From NCBI RefSeq assembly GCF_018283455.1, contig NZ_JAAMTH010000001.1, positions 3,391,501 to 3,455,500 of the forward strand: a stretch of 64,000 bases of DNA. The letters are read 5' to 3'. The notes beneath the pieces were generated by a model that was not told the DNA's origin, did no database searches, and saw only the letters and a list, made by a program, of their open reading frames with translations. The stretch is from Planococcus sp. MSAK28401 (GTDB lineage: Bacteria > Bacillota > Bacilli > Bacillales_A > Planococcaceae). The position numbers were made by a program, and so were the translations under genes. How positions within the stretch are numbered: the first letter of the stretch is position 1; each line of letters opens with the position of its first letter. Positions 1 through 7,340 of this stretch are shown piece after piece.

Positions 1-517
1 CCGCTTCGCACGCTTTGGCGTCTTCGATCAATTGCTTGGCGGCGCTGGCGGTTTTGCCTTGCACTTTATAGCCGCCGAGCACAGCCGCTGACTGCGGCAA
101 TAAACCAAGATGGGCGACAATGGGAATGCCTGCCCCGACGAGTTTTCGCGTCACTTCGAGTACTTCTCCTGCACCTTCAAGTTTCAAAGCTTGCGCGCTC
201 GTGTCCTGGAAGATGCGCATGGCGTTTTCCAGTGTGTGGTCCCAACTGCCGTGGAACGAGCCGAACGGCATATCAATGACAAGGAACGTATCCTGCGCCC
301 CTCTTCGTGCCGCTTTTCCGTGATGGACCATATCCTCGACGGTCACCTTGACGGTCGAATCATAGCCGAGTACGACCATGCCAAGCGAATCGCCGACAAG
401 CAGCACATCCATCCCCGCCGCTTCCGCGATTTTGGCGGAGGGGTAATCGTAGGCCGTCAGCATCGCGATTTTGTTTCCCTGTTGTTTCATCTTCATCAAT
501 GAAGCTGTATTTTCCAT
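1..517 (-). CDS. panB: 3-methyl-2-oxobutanoate hydroxymethyltransferase (PanB), 5' part
   Basis: PanB adds a hydroxymethyl group from methylene-tetrahydrofolate to 2-ketoisovalerate, the first committed step of pantothenate synthesis. The gene runs off the left edge, so only the first 172 residues are seen. The segments [31 protein letters not shown] and [12 protein letters not shown] are typical of the PanB barrel; the Asp in GDS and the Asp in IDMPF are metal and substrate ligands in the family. The ATG at 517 follows GGAAGGAG at good spacing. The upstream leader holds an attenuator-like hairpin. Confidence 0.95.
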   Translation of the reverse strand, partial: MENTASLMKMKQQGNKIAMLTAYDYPSAKIAEAAGMDVLLVGDSLGMVVLGYDSTVKVTVEDMVHHGKAARRGAQDTFLVIDMPFGSFHGSWDHTLENAMRIFQDTSAQALKLEGAGEVLEVTRKLVGAGIPIVAHLGLLPQSAAVLGGYKVQGKTASAAKQLIEDAKACEA

Positions 518-547
518 TGTTTTCTCCTTCCGGGAAGGAAACCTTTG

Positions 548-577
548 AAAAAAGCCCGCCGCAAAAGAGCGGACGGA
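548..577 (-). terminator. Intrinsic terminator in the panB leader (possible attenuator)
   Basis: On the minus strand a GC-rich hairpin (arms at 554-562 and 568-576, imperfect) is followed by six T, placed between the likely promoter and the panB ribosome site. Its 5' arm (571-577) is also complementary to 601-607, which would make a competing antiterminator. This layout is typical of attenuation; the signal it senses cannot be read from the sequence. Confidence 0.6.
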
Positions 578-599
578 CAGAATTTGATTGCGTCGGTTT

Positions 600-690
600 C
601 TCCGTCCCTGTCATTTTTCAGATCAAGGCAGATCTATTGAGTTGTTAAGCTTTTTACAGGTGCAGTTCCTCACAGATACCGCCCTGTTTT
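600..690 (-). promoter_or_regulatory. Structured panB leader, candidate pan RNA motif
   Basis: The minus-strand leader contains two stem-loops that both begin with ACAGGG(A)CGG: one at 656-687 closed by ACAGG/CCTGT, one at 576-612 closed by GACAG/CTGTC. A candidate extended -10 (TGCTATAGT, at 692-700) lies upstream. A structured RNA called the pan motif has been described upstream of panB in Firmicutes, often in tandem. Assignment to that family is inference from gene context and the tandem stems; I have not matched the consensus. Confidence 0.4.
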
Positions 691-721
691 TACTATAGCA
701 GATGCTTACGCTAGCTGAAAG

Positions 722-1192
722 TCACTCATCCTTCAGCATTACTTGAAACGCAGCGTAGTCGTTGTTGAACTCACCGGCCTTCACGAATCCAGCCCTTTCA
801 TACAAACGGATCGCGCGTGCATTGAACTGGGCGACCGTTAGGCGCAGTGCTTGTTCGGGATAGCGCTTGTTGATTTCACTGAGCAGAAAATCCACAAACG
901 CAGCTCCTCGCCCCGCTCCGGTTTTTTCCGGTTTCATGCCGAGCCCGATATCGACGGGGCCGTCTGCATAAGCGTTTGATTCATGGCCCGCTGGCACTTG
1001 CGCTCCCTTGCCCGTGCAATAAAAACCGAACAACTCCCCGCGCTCTGTCACCACACGGTAGTTGCCGTCCATCAGCTCCTGCAAACTTTCAGCCGTCGCT
1101 TCCCCGTTATAGAAATCGTAAGGATACGGATAGCGCCAGGAAAGGATGGCCCTTGCGCGTTCTTCTGTCATTGCCTGTTCTTGAAATTTCAC
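722..1192 (-). CDS. GNAT-family N-acetyltransferase
   Basis: A 156-residue single-domain acetyltransferase. It shows the acetyl-CoA pyrophosphate loop GAGRGAAFV at about residue 92, followed by LRLTVAQFNARAIRLYERAGFV, the usual GNAT motif A/B region. The GTG start at 1192 overlaps the TGA stop of the upstream methyltransferase-HIT gene, so the two are probably translationally coupled; an ATG seven codons in is an alternative start. The substrate cannot be told. It is the last gene of an apparent operon with two further GNAT genes. Confidence 0.85.
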   Translation of the reverse strand: MKFQEQAMTEERARAILSWRYPYPYDFYNGEATAESLQELMDGNYRVVTERGELFGFYCTGKGAQVPAGHESNAYADGPVDIGLGMKPEKTGAGRGAAFVDFLLSEINKRYPEQALRLTVAQFNARAIRLYERAGFVKAGEFNNDYAAFQVMLKDE

Positions 1193-2214
1193 CGTTCATC
1201 CCTGCCTTGGCCAGGACGCCGGTTTTCAGGTTTTTTCAGCCAATGGCGCAAGCCTTTTCCGGCATACGGTTCGTCATTGAAACGCGGGATGACATGGAGA
1301 TGGCTATGGCCGATCGATTGATTCGATGCTTCTCCGACATTCCAGCCGAGCGTATAGCCGTCCGGCGCTATCTTCTCGAGAAAAGGCTTCACGAGTCCGA
1401 GCAGCTCCTGTGTCTCCTGCCATTCTTGCGGCGTCAGTTCGAACGGCGACGAGCGATGCTGTTTCGGGACAATAACACCCGACCCTTCGAGCACGCCTTG
1501 CGCTTTCTCGTGCTGCAAGAACCAGCAATTAGCGGTTTCAAAAACGATCCGCTGCTCCAGGTCATAAACCGGATGGCAAAACGGGCATTCGGGATGCAAT
1601 TGGATAACGGCGCCGCAATGGGAATGCGCTTTGAATTCGCATGTTGCGATATTGGACAAGGCCGCTTCGAGTTCATCAAAAACGGTATAAGCTTCGTCAG
1701 CGTCCCAGACATTTTCGTATTCATTCCGGCAAGCTTGACGGTCTTCCGTGGTCCGAAAAGCGATATCGCCGATCAATAACGTGCCTCCCGGCGCCAGCCT
1801 TTTCAGCAATTGCTTGAGGAAACTCCATTTATCCGCGTCTTCCAAGTGATGAAGTGCGTATGTACTGACGATGCAATCAAAAAACTGCCCGTCAAAAGCA
1901 GGCGGCAAACCATTCGCCATGTCCCATTCCACCAGCTGCGCTTCCGGCATCTTTTCTTGTGCACGTTCAATCATTTCAGAAGAAAAATCAATTCCGAAAA
2001 TACGATGCCCTTTATCGTATAAAGCAGACGCCAATGCACCGGTCCCAAAGCCGACATCCAAAACCGACGCTTTCGGCTTCTCGTCAATTGCTTTGAAAAT
2101 TTCTGTCAGCACCTCGCTATAGCCAGCAAACGGATACGTTCCTTGGCGCTCGCTTTCGCGCACCGTGTCGTCGTATTCCGCTGCCCATTCGTTGAATCCT
2201 TGTTTCCCTAACAT
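1189..2214 (-). CDS. Fusion of class I SAM-dependent methyltransferase and HIT-family hydrolase
   Basis: A 341-residue protein with two domains. Residues 1 to about 200 are a YrrT-like methyltransferase with the SAM-binding motif VLDVGFGTGALA near residue 50 and LLKRLAPGGTLLIGD near 140. From about residue 208 it becomes a HIT protein: CPFC start, then NVGEASNQSIGHSHLHVIPRF with the catalytic histidine triad HxHxH. The join at GAVIQLHPECPFC has no in-frame ATG and no ribosome site, so the product is probably one polypeptide. The ATG at 2214 follows GGGAAG. HIT proteins hydrolyse or transfer nucleotides; the methyl acceptor is unknown. Confidence 0.85.
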   Translation of the reverse strand: MLGKQGFNEWAAEYDDTVRESERQGTYPFAGYSEVLTEIFKAIDEKPKASVLDVGFGTGALASALYDKGHRIFGIDFSSEMIERAQEKMPEAQLVEWDMANGLPPAFDGQFFDCIVSTYALHHLEDADKWSFLKQLLKRLAPGGTLLIGDIAFRTTEDRQACRNEYENVWDADEAYTVFDELEAALSNIATCEFKAHSHCGAVIQLHPECPFCHPVYDLEQRIVFETANCWFLQHEKAQGVLEGSGVIVPKQHRSSPFELTPQEWQETQELLGLVKPFLEKIAPDGYTLGWNVGEASNQSIGHSHLHVIPRFNDEPYAGKGLRHWLKKPENRRPGQGRDER

Positions 2215-2229
2215 TTTGCCGCTTCCCTT

Positions 2230-2793
2230 CTACTTATCAATTCTCTCACGCTGTAATTTCCATTCAGGAGCCAATAGCGAAAAAACCAGTGCGTCGTGTG
2301 ACTCCCCGCGCTGAAACAAATAGCCGCGGAGCTGGCCTTCTTCCGTAAAGCCCATTTTCTTCAACAGCCGGTTCGATCCGGTATTGGCGGGATAAGTTGT
2401 AGCGCCTACACGGTAAAGCCCAAGCTCGTCGAACGCATAGTCCAGTACAGCCGAAAGCGCTTCTTCCATCAGTCCTTTGCGCCAATAATCCGGATGCAAT
2501 TCATAGCCGACTTCCGTCTTTTTCGAGCGCAGCTGAAGCTGGTTGAACCCAATTGTCCCGATCAATTCTTGTTCCCCACGCAAGCGAATGCCCCAACGCA
2601 TGCCGCGCATGAATTCGAACACGACGCGAAAAGCCCGGATCATCTCGAGCGCTTCTTCCTTCTCTAATAGGCGGTCCATGCCGTAATAATAAGTTACGTC
2701 TTCACGCTGCAAGAGCGCGAAAAAGCGATCTGTGTCTTGCTCCGTAATTTCCGTCAGCAATAACCGTTCCGTCTCAAGTGTGGGAAATTGCAT
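2230..2793 (-). CDS. GNAT-family N-acetyltransferase, RimJ/RimL-like
   Basis: A 187-residue acetyltransferase that begins with the typical LETERLLLTEITEQD and contains VGYELHPDYWRKGLMEEALSAV and PANTGSNRLLKKMGF, as in RimJ/RimL-type enzymes acting on protein N termini or small amines. The ATG at 2793 follows AAAAGGAG; an upstream in-frame start lacks a ribosome site. It overlaps the 3' end of the next gene upstream by 20 bases, suggesting coupling. The substrate is unknown. Confidence 0.85.
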   Translation of the reverse strand: MQFPTLETERLLLTEITEQDTDRFFALLQREDVTYYYGMDRLLEKEEALEMIRAFRVVFEFMRGMRWGIRLRGEQELIGTIGFNQLQLRSKKTEVGYELHPDYWRKGLMEEALSAVLDYAFDELGLYRVGATTYPANTGSNRLLKKMGFTEEGQLRGYLFQRGESHDALVFSLLAPEWKLQRERIDK

Positions 2794-3307
2794 GCCATCG
2801 CTCCTTTTGCACCCGGTAAACGAGTACGTATTGTCCGTTGCGCAAAACGGGTTCTCCGCATTCCATGCCAAGTGCTTCGGCTACTTTCTGCGAAGCTTGA
2901 TTTTTTGGTTGAATGAGTGAAATAAGTGCGCTTTGCCCATGCTTTGTGAAGCCTCTTTGGCACAACAGCCCTGCAGCTTCACGGGCATAGCCAAAGCCCC
3001 AGAATTCTGGCGCGAGCCAATAACCAACTTCCAATTCCGTCTGCCCATCTACGGATTGCGGCACCAGCCCAGCATGGCCAATCCGCTTGCCATCTTCTTT
3101 TCGCACCAGTAAAAACAAACCGTGCTCCGGATGTTCCCTGTACATGCGGTAAATCCAGTACAGAAATTCCAAAGCTTGCTGGCGGCTCTTCACTTTGCCG
3201 TCTCCGATATGCTGCATGACTTCCGGCTGTTTCAACAAGGAATACAAGAATTCAAAGTCCTCATCGCGGTAACGGCGCAGCAGCAAGCGCCCACTTTCCA
3301 ATTGCAT
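2774..3307 (-). CDS. GNAT-family N-acetyltransferase, RimJ/RimL-like
   Basis: A 177-residue paralogue-like acetyltransferase (LESGRLLLRRYRDEDFEFLY at the start, GYWLAPEFWGFGYAREAAG around residue 104, and NQASQKVAEALGM). It is the first of four closely packed genes (this, a second RimJ/RimL-like gene, the methyltransferase-HIT fusion, a third GNAT gene). The ATG at 3307 is preceded by AAAGGGG about ten bases upstream. A parS-like palindrome lies just upstream. The substrate is unknown. Confidence 0.85.
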   Translation of the reverse strand: MQLESGRLLLRRYRDEDFEFLYSLLKQPEVMQHIGDGKVKSRQQALEFLYWIYRMYREHPEHGLFLLVRKEDGKRIGHAGLVPQSVDGQTELEVGYWLAPEFWGFGYAREAAGLLCQRGFTKHGQSALISLIQPKNQASQKVAEALGMECGEPVLRNGQYVLVYRVQKERWHAISHT

Positions 3308-3326
3308 CTACACTTGCCCCTTTCGC

Positions 3327-3342
3327 TGTTTCACGTGAAACA
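3327..3342. promoter_or_regulatory. parS site (ParB/Spo0J loading site)
   Basis: The 16-base perfect palindrome TGTTTCACGTGAAACA fits the bacterial parS consensus TGTTNCACGTGAAACA at every position. It is intergenic, between a PH-like membrane protein gene and an acetyltransferase gene. In Bacillus such sites cluster in the origin-proximal part of the chromosome. Confidence 0.85.
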
Positions 3343-3360
3343 TTTTTCAGAAATCTTCCA

Positions 3361-3813
3361 CTAAGGAAGCCTCTTATTGCCAAGCTTTTCGAGGGTTTGA
3401 TAATCTTTCGACTTTCGAAGCTCCACATCATTGCGTTTGGCAAATTGTGATAAATCTTCAAATAACCCGTCGCCGAATAAAGCGAAGCGCAAATCGATGC
3501 CCTTTCTCACACGGACCACCGCCACTTTCGAAGCCCAATTGCTGCGCTTGAACTCCATGCGACGGATTTCTCCCGTGTATACCGTTTTGTAATAAAGCGG
3601 CAAACTTCCCAATTCGATACGGTAAATGATATTACTGCCACGCACTTTGACAAGCACTTTGATGAACAAAGCCAGCACGAGCAATGCCGAAACGAATATT
3701 TGAAAATACAGGGCAAACCCAGCCGGCATTGAACTCAGGAGCAGCGGCGGCAAATTGACAGCCAATAACATGATGACCAGCAGCCAGCGCTGCACTTTTC
3801 CTTGATGGACCAT
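3361..3813 (-). CDS. Small membrane protein with a PH-like C-terminal domain
   Basis: A 150-residue protein with two N-terminal membrane segments (about residues 9-28 and 32-52) followed by a soluble part with the pattern SNIIYRIELGSLPLYYKTVYTGEIRRMEF, which resembles bacterial PH-type domains that follow a membrane hairpin. The ATG at 3813 follows AAGGAGG. It stands 53 bases upstream of the acetyltransferase operon on the same strand, with the parS site between them. No specific function can be given. Confidence 0.65.
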   Translation of the reverse strand: MVHQGKVQRWLLVIMLLAVNLPPLLLSSMPAGFALYFQIFVSALLVLALFIKVLVKVRGSNIIYRIELGSLPLYYKTVYTGEIRRMEFKRSNWASKVAVVRVRKGIDLRFALFGDGLFEDLSQFAKRNDVELRKSKDYQTLEKLGNKRLP

Positions 3814-3842
3814 ACCGCTCTCCTCCTTGTCTTAAGCATCCC

Positions 3843-4316
3843 TCAATCAACTCCATAAAAAAACACGTCACCAAAATCCGGCAAAAAAATATAGGCACAT
3901 ATAAAAATGATGGTGAGTGCAATCGGCAATTGCATTAATGTGAATTTAAAATCATTCCGATTATCAGAATGGGTTTTCTCCATATAAGCGGTATATCCTT
4001 CTTGAAAAATTCCGATAACAACCAACACCGCAAACGGAATGAACGGGCCCTGTCCATACGTGAAAAAAAACACAAGAAGAAAGATCGCTGCACCGCCCCA
4101 GCGGAAATAGGCATCCACTTTTTGATGTTGACTGTTAACATAATTCGACGAAGGAGAAAAAAACCTCTTGCGTTTAACCCCTAAAGTCCTTCTCAAAAAC
4201 CAATTAACTAGAAAAACTGCAATGCTGCCGACAACCAAAAAGCCAAAAACTTCCCACATGACATCCGTTTGCATTCCAGAATAGTCTGGGCCGTACATTC
4301 GGTTCACTCCGTCCAT
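3843..4316 (-). CDS. DUF4181-like four-helix membrane protein, copy 3
   Basis: A 157-residue integral membrane protein with four predicted membrane segments. The core LRRTLGVKRKRFFS then VNSQHQKVDAYFRWGGAAIF and AYMEKTHSDNRNDFKFTLMQ is shared with the two genes upstream, and resembles the DUF4181 family of Bacillales. The ATG at 4316 follows GGAGGG. It is the last of three tandem paralogues, each about 155 residues, 24-34 bases apart. The function of the family is unknown. Confidence 0.75.
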   Translation of the reverse strand: MDGVNRMYGPDYSGMQTDVMWEVFGFLVVGSIAVFLVNWFLRRTLGVKRKRFFSPSSNYVNSQHQKVDAYFRWGGAAIFLLVFFFTYGQGPFIPFAVLVVIGIFQEGYTAYMEKTHSDNRNDFKFTLMQLPIALTIIFICAYIFLPDFGDVFFYGVD

Positions 4317-4340
4317 GTCTAACCCTCCAATCTGCTCAAT

Positions 4341-4817
4341 TCAATTTGAAAATAGAAATGATAATTCATCCATAAATAGACTGAACATTTCAGGCGTGAA
4401 TGCCACAGCGCAAGTAAAGAAAATGATCATGGAAACGGGATATTCCAGTAAAGTGAATTTATAGTCATTCGGGTTTTCAGCGTACTTTTTTTCCATAAAA
4501 GCTCTAAACAATTCTTGGGGCACACTCAGCAAAAATGTGAGCGCAACAAAATAAATAGAGCCTTTTTCAAAGCCGAAAAACAGTAAGAACAATATGTATA
4601 GCGCCGTATTTCCATATCGGAAATAGCGCTCTACTTTTTCGTGGAACTCATTGACAAAATACTCCGAAGAAGAAAACCATTTTTTCCGCTCCACGCCTAA
4701 GATCTTACGTAAGATCCAATTGATGCTGAAGATAGCAAGTCCAGAAACAACAAAAAATGCCGGCAGTCCCCATAACCAGTCGAACGACAACGTCTCAGAA
4801 TAACCTGTACCTTCCAT
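4341..4817 (-). CDS. DUF4181-like four-helix membrane protein, copy 2
   Basis: A 158-residue paralogue of its two neighbours, with the conserved LRKILGVERKKWFSSSEYFVN, a YFRYGN segment and AFMEKKYAENPNDYKFTLLEYP. Four membrane segments are visible. The ATG at 4817 follows TAGGAGG. It is most like copy 1 (LGVERKKWFS and YAENPNDYK shared exactly), which suggests a recent duplication. No function is known. Confidence 0.75.
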   Translation of the reverse strand: MEGTGYSETLSFDWLWGLPAFFVVSGLAIFSINWILRKILGVERKKWFSSSEYFVNEFHEKVERYFRYGNTALYILFLLFFGFEKGSIYFVALTFLLSVPQELFRAFMEKKYAENPNDYKFTLLEYPVSMIIFFTCAVAFTPEMFSLFMDELSFLFSN

Positions 4818-4851
4818 GTCATATCCTCCTACCTTTTGGCTCTTTTAAAAG

Positions 4852-5310
4852 TCAACTCAGTTCTTTTAGGAAGGCATCTACTATTTCGGGAAGAAAAGCC
4901 AGTGCACAAGTAGTAACAATGACCATGGAAGCCGGATAATGCAGCAGCGTATATTTATAATCATTTGGATTTTCGGCATACCTTTTTTCCATGTAGGCAT
5001 TAAATAACTCCTGTACTCCGCCAATCAATATTGACAGTACAATAAAGTACAACGCTCCTTTTTGAAAACCAAAGATGATGAGCGTCATTATATAAATGGC
5101 GAGATTCCCCCACCTAAAATAATTGTTTATTTTTTCATGAGATTCGTTGACGAAATTTGAGGAAGGTGAAAACCATTTTTTGCGTTCGACTCCCAGGATT
5201 TTTCTCAGTAGCCAACCAAATCCCCCTATTGCCAAAGCCACTGCTCCAATAAAACCAGCAATTTCCCACATCCAGCTATAATCTGTTTCGTAGTACCGCA
5301 TTTCATTCAT
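4852..5310 (-). CDS. DUF4181-like four-helix membrane protein, copy 1
   Basis: First gene of the tandem trio, 152 residues when started at the ATG at 5310, which follows GGAGGTAAGGGAA; an in-frame start eight codons upstream has no ribosome site. It has the family core LRKILGVERKKWFSPSSNFVN, YFRWGNLAIY and AYMEKRYAENPNDYKYTLLHYP, plus four membrane segments. The AT-rich stretch at 5340-5400 probably holds the promoter of the trio. Function unknown. Confidence 0.75.
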   Translation of the reverse strand: MNEMRYYETDYSWMWEIAGFIGAVALAIGGFGWLLRKILGVERKKWFSPSSNFVNESHEKINNYFRWGNLAIYIMTLIIFGFQKGALYFIVLSILIGGVQELFNAYMEKRYAENPNDYKYTLLHYPASMVIVTTCALAFLPEIVDAFLKELS

Positions 5311-5486
5311 TTCCCTTACCTCCGAGACTTCCACGCTGCTTATATTTCAGTTTCTTCTATAATCTATATCTATCGTATCACGAGCTTTTGGGAAATTATA
5401 GAATATTTTTAAGTTTTCTGATAACCGTCGATTCGTTCATCATTTTTTCGCCTTTTGCGCCTCGTTCTCCTGCCGAGTTCGCTTCT

Positions 5487-5515
5487 TTGACAAAACAAAG
5501 GGCATAGGCTATCGT
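5487..5515 (+). promoter_or_regulatory. Sigma-A promoter of the symporter gene
   Basis: TTGACA at 5487-5492, a 17-base spacer, then TATCGT at 5510-5515, about 65 bases before the symporter start codon. Confidence 0.6.
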
Positions 5516-5581
5516 AATTAAGTCAAATCCGACTAAGTTTATATGGTTTTAAAAAATAAAAGAAAAATAAAGGAGGCGCTT

Positions 5582-6811
5582 ATGAAAGCTCTTTGGAAAT
5601 CTTATGCAAATGTATCGCTTATCTTAAAAATCACTGTGGCGCTCATCCTCGGCGTCATCGTCGGCTTGATCTTCGGGCCAGATACGGCTGTCTTGGCACC
5701 ATTTGGGGATCTGCTCTTGCGGCTCTTGACCTTCCTGATTGTGCCGCTCATCTTTTTCACCTTAATTGTCGGAATCAACCAATCGAAAATCGGCGACCTT
5801 GGTCGAATGGGCGGGAAAGTCTTCCTGTTCTATACACTCAGTTCGGCATTCGCTATCATTGTCGGCTTAACGGTTGCAAGCATCTTCCAACCGGGTTCGA
5901 GCATGCAGCTCGACGGGTCGGAAACCTTTGATGTTCCAGACAACCCTGGCTTTGCGAGTGTTCTGTTGAACATTGTGCCGTCCAATATCATCGCGGCATT
6001 CAGTGAGATGAACTTGCTCGGCATCATCTTCACGGCGTTCGCGTTCGGCATCGCCATTTCATATATGAGAAGCTCTTCGGAATTCGGCGAACTCGGCAAT
6101 CACTTGATGAAAACGATCAACGCATTGAACGAAGCGACTCTGCTGGTCTTAAAAGCCATCCTTCAATACGTGCCGATCGGCATTTTCGCCATCATGGCGC
6201 AGACAGTCGGCTCGCAAGGACTGGAAACGCTGAGAGAGTTGCTCGGCATGGTCGGTGTCTTGTACATTGCCATCGCGGTCCAAATTGCGATTTACACCGC
6301 AGCGATGCTGTTGTTCAAAGTCAATCCGCTCCATTTCTTCAAACACGCCCGGACACCGATGTTGACGGCGTTTGTTACGCAAAGCAGCTCCGGCACCTTG
6401 CCATTAACGCTTGATGCAGCGCGCGGCCTTGGCATTCCGAAAAGCTTGTACGGCTTCAGCCTGCCGCTCGGCGCGACGATCAATATGGATGGTGCGGCTA
6501 TCCGCATCGCCGTTTCGGCCATATTCGCCGCCAATATTATCGGCGATCCATTAAGCATGTCTGAAATGTTCATGGTCGTCTTGATCGGGACGCTTGCTAC
6601 TATCGGAACCGCCGGCATTCCAGGCGCTGGCATCGTCATGATCGCTACCGTCTTCGTCCAGCTAGGTTTACCGATGGAAGCCGTCGCGCTCCTCACTGCC
6701 ATCGATGCACTTGTCGGCATGGGCGCTACGATGCTCAATGTGACAGGCGATTTGGCTGGCTCGAAATTGATCGATAAAAGCGAGAAAAGACGTGGAACCG
6801 CCAAGGCTTAA
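5582..6811 (+). CDS. Dicarboxylate/amino acid:cation symporter (DAACS family)
   Basis: A 409-residue sodium- or proton-coupled carrier of the glutamate/C4-dicarboxylate family. The hairpin serine motif QSSSGTLPLTLDAA (about residue 270) and the substrate/cation motif ATINMDGAAIRIAV (about 310) are present, as is PGAGIVMIATV in the second re-entrant loop. About eight membrane segments are visible. The ATG at 5582 follows AAAGGAGG. It stands alone on the plus strand. Whether it carries glutamate, aspartate, dicarboxylates or cystine cannot be told. Confidence 0.9.
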   Translation: MKALWKSYANVSLILKITVALILGVIVGLIFGPDTAVLAPFGDLLLRLLTFLIVPLIFFTLIVGINQSKIGDLGRMGGKVFLFYTLSSAFAIIVGLTVASIFQPGSSMQLDGSETFDVPDNPGFASVLLNIVPSNIIAAFSEMNLLGIIFTAFAFGIAISYMRSSSEFGELGNHLMKTINALNEATLLVLKAILQYVPIGIFAIMAQTVGSQGLETLRELLGMVGVLYIAIAVQIAIYTAAMLLFKVNPLHFFKHARTPMLTAFVTQSSSGTLPLTLDAARGLGIPKSLYGFSLPLGATINMDGAAIRIAVSAIFAANIIGDPLSMSEMFMVVLIGTLATIGTAGIPGAGIVMIATVFVQLGLPMEAVALLTAIDALVGMGATMLNVTGDLAGSKLIDKSEKRRGTAKA

Positions 6812-6894
6812 CACGACTCGCTGCGGACAAATCATGGGGCTCTGTGATACAGTGGGAGTATCTCGTATCCCATTGAAAAAGGAGACATGCAGTT

Positions 6895-7227
6895 ATGTAT
6901 ATCGTGACCAACCGCATCAAAATGAAACCGGGATTTGCTGAAAAAATGGCACCCAACTTCACACGCCCAGGCGCATTGCAGGAAATGGAAGGCTTCCATA
7001 AAGTCGAAGTGACCGTTACCCAGGACCTGGAAGATTACGATGAACTGAACGTCAATATGTACTGGGAAACACTCGACAATTACGAAGCATGGAAATCCAG
7101 CGATGTTTTCAAGCAAGCCCATAAACGCCCTGAACCGGCGGAAGGCGAAGAGAAAAAAGAATCGCCAATGCTTGGGAGCCAACTCGTCATCACGAAAATT
7201 GCTTCGGTTATCGAAGCAGCTAAATAA
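6895..7227 (+). CDS. Heme-degrading monooxygenase, IsdG/HmoA family
   Basis: A 110-residue ferredoxin-like protein. The start MYIVTNRIKMKPGFAEKMAPNF, the NVNMYWETLDNYEAWKSSDVFKQAH segment with its conserved Trp and the His that binds heme in IsdG-type enzymes are clear. These enzymes open heme in the cytosol and release iron. The ATG at 6895 follows AAAGGAG. No Fur box is seen upstream, although the gene fits with the iron genes elsewhere in the window. A strong terminator follows. Confidence 0.88.
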   Translation: MYIVTNRIKMKPGFAEKMAPNFTRPGALQEMEGFHKVEVTVTQDLEDYDELNVNMYWETLDNYEAWKSSDVFKQAHKRPEPAEGEEKKESPMLGSQLVITKIASVIEAAK

Positions 7228-7229
7228 TG

Positions 7230-7262
7230 GAAACAGGCAGCTTTTGCTGCCTGTTTCTTTTT
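7230..7262 (+). terminator. Terminator of the heme monooxygenase gene
   Basis: Perfect hairpin AAACAGGCAG / CTGCCTGTTT with a short loop, followed by CTTTTT. Confidence 0.85.
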
Positions 7263-7340
7263 GCTTCCTTCCCTTTTTATGCAGGACTTTTGATATACTT
7301 AAGGTGTTCGTGAAAATTGCCTATTTTGGAAGGAATCCAT

